A stretch of 64,000 nucleotides of DNA from DASZTV01 sp035548125. Lineage in GTDB: Bacteria; Actinomycetota; Actinomycetes; JAFAQI01. The translations under genes and the position numbers were made by a program. Where the stretch lies: contig DASZTV010000089.1 of the NCBI GenBank assembly GCA_035548125.1, forward strand, positions 20,187 through 84,186. The letters are read 5' to 3'. This document shows positions 58,314 to 64,000 of the stretch, piece by piece (the stretch's first letter is position 1; each line of letters opens with the position of its first letter). Below the pieces are notes generated by a model. That model worked only from the letters and a program-made list of their open reading frames with translations. It searched no databases and was not told the DNA's origin.

Positions 58314-60179
58314 ATGGATACCGCCTTCGAAGCGTTCTGTGAGGCCGGGCTGTGGCCGGGGCTCGGGTCACTGGCGGCGGCGTTGCCGGCCGCGCACATC
58401 AACGGACCCGACGACGTCACCGCGGATGCGCTCGCGGCGATCGACGGCGTGGCACGCGGCCGGGCCGAGCAGCTCGCCAAGGCGTTCTACTCGGCCGCAC
58501 CGCGGCTCGCGGTCGCCGAGCTTCTGTTTGCGGCGGGCCTGCCGGTGCGGCCCGCCTTCGGCGCGGTGGAAGCCTTCGGGGCCGAGGCGCCGCACCTGCT
58601 CCGCGACGACCCTTGGCGGCTGCTCGAGGTGGGCGGCGTCGACCTCCGCACCGCCGATCGCTTCGCCCTGGCCACACTCGACGAGCGGCCGGAGAAGACC
58701 GACCCGCGCCGCGGCTGCGCGCAGACGGTTTACGTGCTGACCCGTGCTTCGCGGGATGGGAACACCGTCGTACCGGAGGCCACGATGCTCGCCGCGCTCG
58801 CCGGTCTCGACGCCCCGGAGCCAGCCGCCGCGCTCGACGCGGCGCTCGCCGACGGCCGCGTCCTTGCGTACGACGAGGGCGACGGGACCCGGGTGTTCGG
58901 ACTCGAGCGATACGCGATCGCCGAGGAGGCCGTCGCCGAAGGCATCGCCCGGCTGATCGCGACCGCCGAGCCGATCGGCGGTGACGAGGACGCCGCAGTG
59001 GCCGATCCCGAGCTCGACGACGCCCAGCGGCGCGCTGTGTCCGCTGTCGCCGGCCACGGCGTCACCGTGCTGCACGGCGGGCCCGGCACCGGGAAGAGCC
59101 GCACCGTCGCCGCCGTCGCGGCGCTGGCGCAGCGGCACGGCAAGCGCCTTGCACTCGCCGCACCAACCGGTCGCGCCGCGAAGCGGCTGGAGTCGCTCAC
59201 CGGCCACGAGGCCTCGACCCTGCACCGCCTGCTCGGTGCACAGGGGCGGTCCGGGGAGTTCCTGCACTGCGAGGCGTGGCCGCTCGACGCCGACGTCGTG
59301 GTGGTGGATGAGACCTCGATGCTCGACGTCGAGCTCGCCGCTGCACTGCTCGACGCATGCGCGGACGGCACCCACCTGCTCCTCGTCGGCGACCCGGCGC
59401 AGCTGCCCTCGATCGGCCCGGGAAGAGTGCTGGGAGACGTCCTGGACTCCGGGGCGGTCCCTACCACCGAACTCGCCACGCTCTACCGGCAGGCGGAGGG
59501 CGGCACGATCGCGCGGCTCGCCACGTCGGTGCGCTACGGCGAGCTTCCGGTGGTCGACGATCCGACCAAGGAGGTCGTCATCGTCGCGGCCGACGGCGCC
59601 GGTGACGCAGCGCGACGGGTCGTGCAGCTGGTGACCGACTCGATCCCCCGCGCGCTCGGCATCGACGCGGCCGACGTGCAGGTCCTCACGCCGGTGCACC
59701 GCGGCGCGGCGGGCACCCAAGCGCTGAACGCCGTCCTCAAGGCGGCGCTCAACCCGGCGCGCGGCGGTACCGGCGGATTCGATGTCGGCGACCGCGTCGT
59801 CGCGACAGCCAACCATCTCGATGACGGCTTCGCCAACGGTGAGGTCGGCACGGTGGTGTCCGACGACGGCGCCGGACAGCTCACCGTCGACTTCGGCGCG
59901 GGCCCGGTGGGGGTGCCGGGCAAGGCGCTGCGCGACATCGTCCACGGCTGGGCGATCACCGTGCATCGCGCGCAGGGCTCCGAGTGGCCGGCCGTGGTGG
60001 TGGTGCTGCCGCCGGAGGCCTCAGGGATGCTGTCCCGGCCGCTGGTCTACACGGCGCTGACCCGCGCGCAGCAGCACCTCTCGATCGTCCATGCGGCGGG
60101 TGGCGCGCTGGCGCGAGGCGTGCGGGAGGTCGGTGCCCACCCGCGTCGTACCCGGCTCGCCGGGCTGCTCCGCGACTAG
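58314..60179 (+). CDS. RecD2-like superfamily 1 helicase
   Basis: 621 residues. N-terminal helical and helix-hairpin-helix-like part, then helicase core: LHGGPGTGKSRTVAAV (Walker A), VVVVDETSMLDVELAAALL (Walker B), LVGDPAQLPSIGPG, TLYRQAEGG, and the motif VI TVHRAQGSEWPAVVVV and YTALTRAQQHLSIVH. 5'-3' DNA helicase of the RecD2 type, acting in repair. It overlaps the convergent M20 gene by 4 bases. Confidence 0.9.
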   Translation: MDTAFEAFCEAGLWPGLGSLAAALPAAHINGPDDVTADALAAIDGVARGRAEQLAKAFYSAAPRLAVAELLFAAGLPVRPAFGAVEAFGAEAPHLLRDDPWRLLEVGGVDLRTADRFALATLDERPEKTDPRRGCAQTVYVLTRASRDGNTVVPEATMLAALAGLDAPEPAAALDAALADGRVLAYDEGDGTRVFGLERYAIAEEAVAEGIARLIATAEPIGGDEDAAVADPELDDAQRRAVSAVAGHGVTVLHGGPGTGKSRTVAAVAALAQRHGKRLALAAPTGRAAKRLESLTGHEASTLHRLLGAQGRSGEFLHCEAWPLDADVVVVDETSMLDVELAAALLDACADGTHLLLVGDPAQLPSIGPGRVLGDVLDSGAVPTTELATLYRQAEGGTIARLATSVRYGELPVVDDPTKEVVIVAADGAGDAARRVVQLVTDSIPRALGIDAADVQVLTPVHRGAAGTQALNAVLKAALNPARGGTGGFDVGDRVVATANHLDDGFANGEVGTVVSDDGAGQLTVDFGAGPVGVPGKALRDIVHGWAITVHRAQGSEWPAVVVVLPPEASGMLSRPLVYTALTRAQQHLSIVHAAGGALARGVREVGAHPRRTRLAGLLRD

Positions 60180-61480
60180 GCGTTCGCCAGAAAACGGCTC
60201 AAGGTCCGCACGCCGAACTGCAGGCTCTCGACCGGGACCCGCTCGTCGACGCCGTGGAACATGCCGACGAAGTTGAGGTCCGGCGGCAGCCGCAGCGGCG
60301 AGAACCCGAAGCAACGCATGCCCAGCTCCGAAAAGGACTTCGCGTCGGTCCCGCCGGAGAGGGCGTACGGCATCACCCGGGCCTCGGGATCCTCGTCGGT
60401 GATTGCGGCACTCATCGCCGCCACGAGGTCGCCGTCAAAGGACGTCTCGTACGCGATCTGCGTCTGCATCACCTCGATGGCGATGTCAGGACCGACGACG
60501 CGTGCGAGCTCCTCGCGGAAGCTCTCCTCGCCGCCCGGCAGGAACCGACAGTCCAGGTAGGCGTACGCCTCGCCCGGGATCACGTTCTGCTTGTAGCCCG
60601 CCTCGAGCATCGTGGGGTTCGCCGTGTGGCGCACGGTGGCGCCCACCATCCGGGCGAGCGGACCCAGCTTGCTCAGGACGCCCTCGACGTCATTCGGGTC
60701 GTAGCCGATGCCCAGCGCGTCACAGATCTCGCGCAGGAACGCCTCGACAGTCGGGCCGACCTCGATGGGGAAGGTGTGGCGGCCGACCCGCGCGACCGCC
60801 TCCGCGAGCAGGGTGACCGCGTTGTCGTCGTTGAGCATCGAACCGTGGCCGGCCGTGCCTTTCGCGACCAGCCGCAGCCAGGCGATGCCCTTTTCCGCCG
60901 TCTCGATGGCGTAAAGCCGCCGATCGCCGATCGTGAGGGAGAAGCCGCCGACCTCGCTGATTGCCTCGGTGCATCCCTCGAACAGGTCGGCGTGGTGGTC
61001 GACCAGATGGTGGGCGCCCTGAATCCCACCCGCTTCCTCATCGGCGACGAACGCCAACACCACGTCTCGCGGTGGCCGTTTGCCCTCACGCGTCCAGTCG
61101 GCGAGCAGCGCGAGCACCATCGCGTCCATGTCCTTCATGTCCACGGCTCCGCGGCCCCAGACGCAGCCGTCCTTGATCTCGCCCGAGAAGGGGTCGACCT
61201 GCCAGTCGCTCGCGTTGGCCGGCACGACATCGAGGTGCCCATGGATCAGCAGCGCGTCGCGAGTCGGGTCGGCACCCGCCCAACGCGCGACGACACTGGC
61301 CCGCCCGGCGTCTGCCTCGTAGAGCTCGGGGGTCAGCCCGCAGTCGGTCAGCTTCGCAGCCACCCACTCGGCCGCCGCGCGCTCGTTGCTGGTCGGATTG
61401 GTGCTGTCGATCCGGATCAGGTCGCGACAGATCTCGACGACATCCTCGCCCGCCCGATCCGTCACACCGGCATCCGTCAT
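60176..61480 (-). CDS. M20 family metallopeptidase (DapE2-like)
   Basis: 434 residues. Zinc ligands: His in LLIHGHLDVVP, Asp in WGRGAVDMKDMDAM, Glu-Glu in VADEEAGGIQG, His in GGTDAKSFSELG region. Dimerisation domain in the middle. It cleaves a peptide or N-acyl amino acid; true substrate unknown (mycobacterial relative Rv2141c). Confidence 0.9.
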   Translation of the reverse strand: MTDAGVTDRAGEDVVEICRDLIRIDSTNPTSNERAAAEWVAAKLTDCGLTPELYEADAGRASVVARWAGADPTRDALLIHGHLDVVPANASDWQVDPFSGEIKDGCVWGRGAVDMKDMDAMVLALLADWTREGKRPPRDVVLAFVADEEAGGIQGAHHLVDHHADLFEGCTEAISEVGGFSLTIGDRRLYAIETAEKGIAWLRLVAKGTAGHGSMLNDDNAVTLLAEAVARVGRHTFPIEVGPTVEAFLREICDALGIGYDPNDVEGVLSKLGPLARMVGATVRHTANPTMLEAGYKQNVIPGEAYAYLDCRFLPGGEESFREELARVVGPDIAIEVMQTQIAYETSFDGDLVAAMSAAITDEDPEARVMPYALSGGTDAKSFSELGMRCFGFSPLRLPPDLNFVGMFHGVDERVPVESLQFGVRTLSRFLANA

Positions 61481-61492
61481 GCCCGTCCTCTC

Positions 61493-62548
61493 CTAGCCCT
61501 GGCCGAACCCCTGTGAGAAGGCGCCGAGCAGCTGTCCCAGGCTCGACAGGTCGACGGCGACCGCGCCGGACGGCGCGGAGATGGCTCCCCCGCTACGGAC
61601 GAAGGTGAGCTGAAGCGGCAGCGAGCCCTTGGTGTTGGACAGCTGGCCGAGGTCGAAGCTCAGGCTGCTCAGCGCTCCGCCGGTGACCGTCGCGTTGAGG
61701 GTCACGTTCTTGTTGGGCACCTTGGACAGGTCGGCGCTCCCAAGCGCCGCGCCCGCCCCGGGGATCTCGCTGGCGAACGTCGAGGTGACGTCGCCGGCGA
61801 GGGTCTTCAGGTTGGCCGTGATCGTGAGCTGGTCGGTGTCCCCCGAGGTCGTACGCGTCACGGTGACGTCCTTGGTGAGCAGGGACTTCAGCGCGTCGAT
61901 GATCTCCTTGGACTTGCCCGCGTCGGCCGTCGGCGGCGTACTCGCGCCCAGCTGGCTGCCGAGGGTCTTGAGCGTCGACAGCGGTAGCGACACCCACTTC
62001 CCTTCGACCAGGGAGGCGACGAACGGCGGGAGCTGGCCGGACGCCGACTCGATCTGTCGATACGTCGAGGCCTTGCCGAGATCGTTGAGCACGTCCTTCA
62101 GCGCCACCTGCAAGTACAGGACCTGCTTGACGAAGCGGATCGAGAGCAGGCTCTTGCCGTTGTCGCTGATCGCGATGTTGGCCGCGCCGGAGTTGGACAG
62201 GCCGCTCAGCTTGCTGAGCGTCTGCCCGTCCGGCGCCGCGATCTCGAAGGACAGCTGCAGGCCCGCGAGGGTGGCCGCCTGGGCGGCGGTCAGGTGGGCG
62301 TTCTTGTCCTGGCTCTTGATGAAGCTCAACAGCTGGCTGCCCGACGCGCCCAGCTTGAGGGAGGCGGTCAGCGTCTGCGCGTCGCCGAGCGCGGTTACCG
62401 CGCTGGTGAGCTCCGCCTGCGGACTCGATGAGGAGTCGTTGTGGGCGGCAGGCGTCGAGCCTCCCGAGCTGCTGCCCCCGCCACAGCCGGCAAGAAGGCC
62501 GGCGGTCGCGGTCAGGGCGGCCAAGGCGATGGCGGTACGGCGCGGCAT
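61493..62548 (-). CDS. Lipoprotein of the LppX/LprG-like type
   Basis: 351 residues. Signal peptide with lipobox LLAGCGGG (Cys at residue 22). The mature part is Ser/Ala/Gly-rich with two related halves, and likely carries a lipid or hydrophobic molecule, as LppX and LprG do; assignment by overall pattern only. It is divergent from the lytic transglycosylase and downstream of it. Confidence 0.75.
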   Translation of the reverse strand: MPRRTAIALAALTATAGLLAGCGGGSSSGGSTPAAHNDSSSSPQAELTSAVTALGDAQTLTASLKLGASGSQLLSFIKSQDKNAHLTAAQAATLAGLQLSFEIAAPDGQTLSKLSGLSNSGAANIAISDNGKSLLSIRFVKQVLYLQVALKDVLNDLGKASTYRQIESASGQLPPFVASLVEGKWVSLPLSTLKTLGSQLGASTPPTADAGKSKEIIDALKSLLTKDVTVTRTTSGDTDQLTITANLKTLAGDVTSTFASEIPGAGAALGSADLSKVPNKNVTLNATVTGGALSSLSFDLGQLSNTKGSLPLQLTFVRSGGAISAPSGAVAVDLSSLGQLLGAFSQGFGQG

Positions 62549-62640
62549 CTGCTCCCCCAGCGAGAAGTTCGGTGGATAACGCCTGAACGCTACTCTGCGC
62601 GGCGCTTCAGGCTGGGCCTCAACAGGCCGATTTCCACAGG

Positions 62641-63738
62641 GTGAGGCTGCTCACGCCACTCCGGCGCGCCCGTACGACGGCGACCGCCGTCGGCGCCGCG
62701 CTGCTCGTGGCGTTGCCGGTGGGTCTGCCGTCACTGACGCTCTCGGCCGCTCACGCCTCGCCCGGCGATCCGGCGGCGCAGGTGTCCGAGCTGCTCGCCA
62801 AGGTGCACCGACTGCAGGCGCGCGCAAAGGCCGCGGAGCACCGTTACTCCGCGACCATCAGCGGGGTCGCGAGGAGCGTCAACACCTCGATCGACGCCGA
62901 CCAGGCCGCCACCGATGCCCAGATCCGCGCGGCGAACGCACAGGTCGAGCTCTACGACAGGGTTCGGGGCCTCTACGAGTCGGGCGGGCCGCTGGCCTCC
63001 TACGCCGCGGTCCTCGACTCCGGCAGTGTCACTTCGGCCTTCGACCGCAACGAGATGGTGTCGCGGGTTGTGACCGCGCAGGTCGCCGGCGTCAACTCGA
63101 TCCTCAGGGAGGCGACAGCCGCGCAGCAGGCCGCAGACGCCGCCGAGAAGGTCGAGCGCGCCAAGATCCACGCCCAGCGCAGCGTCGCCGACGTCGCGAA
63201 CCACGTACAAGCCCTGCTCGAGGCGCAGCGCGCCCTGCTGAAGCAGGCCGACCAGCGACTGGCCGCGGTACGGGCCGCCGAGGCCGCCCTCCAGGCGCAG
63301 AGCGCCGACTTCAGTTCCATCACCAACGACGCGATCGCGAACCTTCGCATCCTCGCGCCGTCCTCGGACTACCTGTCGCTCTACCGTTCCGCTGCGGGGA
63401 ACTGCTCGGGCCTGTCCTGGACCGTGCTTGCCGCAATCGGCCAGATCGAGAGCGGCCACGGCCGCAACAACGGTCCGTCGTCGGCCGGCGCGATGGGGCC
63501 GATGCAGTTCATGCCGGCGACCTTCGAGCACTACGCGGTCGACGGCAACCACGACGGCGTCGCCAACATCGAGGACCCGGCCGACGCGATCTACACTGCC
63601 GCGAACTACCTGTGCGCCAACGGTGCGGGTCGAGGACCGTCGGCGCTGAACGCCGCGATCTTCCACTACAACCACGCCGGTTGGTACGTCGCGATGGTGC
63701 TGAAGCTGGCGGGCATGTACGCCGCCCAGTACACGTAA
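62641..63738 (+). CDS. Secreted lytic transglycosylase with coiled coil
   Basis: 365 residues, GTG start. Signal peptide residues 1-39, a long coiled coil (about 45-235, EHRYSATISGVARSV to QAQSADFSS) and an SLT domain with the catalytic Glu in IGQIESGHGRNN and GAMGPMQFMPATFEHYAVD. It cleaves peptidoglycan glycan strands; the coiled coil may localise it, as in NlpC-type endopeptidase partners. Comparable proteins act in division and resuscitation. Confidence 0.88.
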   Translation: MRLLTPLRRARTTATAVGAALLVALPVGLPSLTLSAAHASPGDPAAQVSELLAKVHRLQARAKAAEHRYSATISGVARSVNTSIDADQAATDAQIRAANAQVELYDRVRGLYESGGPLASYAAVLDSGSVTSAFDRNEMVSRVVTAQVAGVNSILREATAAQQAADAAEKVERAKIHAQRSVADVANHVQALLEAQRALLKQADQRLAAVRAAEAALQAQSADFSSITNDAIANLRILAPSSDYLSLYRSAAGNCSGLSWTVLAAIGQIESGHGRNNGPSSAGAMGPMQFMPATFEHYAVDGNHDGVANIEDPADAIYTAANYLCANGAGRGPSALNAAIFHYNHAGWYVAMVLKLAGMYAAQYT

Positions 63739-63758
63739 TCGCGACGCGATCGCTCTTG

Positions 63759-63764
63759 TAGACT
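63759..63764 (+). promoter_or_regulatory. Candidate -10 element of tRNA-Leu
   Basis: TAGACT lies 44 bases before the mature tRNA. The same hexamer precedes tRNA-Pro and cmk. Confidence 0.4.
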
Positions 63765-63808
63765 CGCCGGGCCGATCGCACCACGCGTCATCCACGCGGT
63801 CGGTCCAC

Positions 63809-63896
63809 GTCGGAGTGGCGGAATGGCAGACGCGCTAGCTTGAGGTGCTAGTGCCCTTCAACGGGCGTGGGGGTTCAAGTCCCCCCTCCGACACCA
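63809..63896 (+). tRNA. tRNA-Leu (anticodon GAG)
   Basis: Class II tRNA: acceptor GTCGGAG/CTCCGAC, anticodon stem CTAGC/GCTAG with loop TTGAGGT (GAG), a long variable arm (TGCCCTTCAACGGGCG) and T-arm GGGGG-TTCAAGT-CCCCC. A73 and the CCA end are encoded. Confidence 0.96.
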
Positions 63897-63899
63897 TCT

Positions 63900-63962
63900 G
63901 CAAGCCCCCGACCTGCGGTTTTACCCGCGATTCCGGCTCGCTCTGGCGCTCGGGGGGTTTGC
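63900..63962 (+). terminator. Possible hairpin after tRNA-Leu
   Basis: GCAAGCCCCCGA (63900-63911) pairs with TCGGGGGGTTTGC (63950-63962) with one bulge. It could end the tRNA transcript. It contains GACCTGCGGTTTT (63910-63922). Confidence 0.4.
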
Positions 63963-64000
63963 GGGGGGTCTATCACTACTTGAGGGTTGCGGCGTGCGCA

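Noticed and set aside
1..64000. CRISPR arrays, transposase genes, rRNA genes
   Set aside because: Looked for regular short repeats with spacers, transposase-like proteins and rRNA landmarks; none seen.

Overview
The window looks like chromosomal DNA of a high-GC actinobacterium. It carries a Pup-proteasome locus (dop, pup, prcB, prcA, pafA, pafB/pafC, Arc/Mpa ATPase), mycothiol ligase mshC, RbpA, a GarA-type FHA protein, an FtsR-type MerR regulator, Ski2-like helicase helY and F420-type luciferase-fold oxidoreductases. From memory, gene order follows two Mycobacterium tuberculosis blocks: xerD to gcvP resembles Rv1701-Rv1832, and rbpA/lnt to the M20 peptidase resembles Rv2050-Rv2141. No species is claimed.

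Layout. 1-16320, almost all on + strand: end of xerD; parA with a ribbon-helix-helix partner; an S2P-like membrane protein; scpA-scpB-rluB; aroH-tyrA; cmk-plsC-der; tRNA-Pro; a CDP-alcohol phosphatidyltransferase; gcvH-garA-ftsR-bifunctional nuclease-merR; then gcvP behind a tandem glycine riboswitch. 16328-18975: a small DUF5999 gene, a dif-like XerC/XerD site, and a 2.2 kb insert bounded by a 15-bp direct repeat of the dif core. The insert has a RepSA-like HUH replication initiator, an HNH protein and an unknown gene, but no integrase. 19194-63738, mostly on - strand: rbpA/lnt; metabolic and regulatory genes; helY-dgk-tatC-tatA; pafC-pafB and pafA; the proteasome operon; RecB-like nuclease, PAC2 protein and mshC; a conserved DUF3090/phosphatase block; RecD2-like helicase; M20 peptidase; lipoprotein; lytic transglycosylase; tRNA-Leu.

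The switch from + to - genes occurs at the dif-like site. This is what a replication terminus looks like when most genes run with the replication forks. XerD, whose gene ends at base 383, would act at this site.

The most interesting items are: (1) the integrase-free element in dif, which fits an element that borrows host XerCD; (2) a recurrent 19-bp inverted repeat, CTC(A/T)A-N7-TTGAG, at five places including upstream of garA-ftsR and upstream of the second merR, a candidate MerR-family operator; (3) a 36-codon reading frame coupled by GTGA to the pup stop, between pup and prcB; (4) a degenerate trypsin-like secreted protein inside the proteasome locus.
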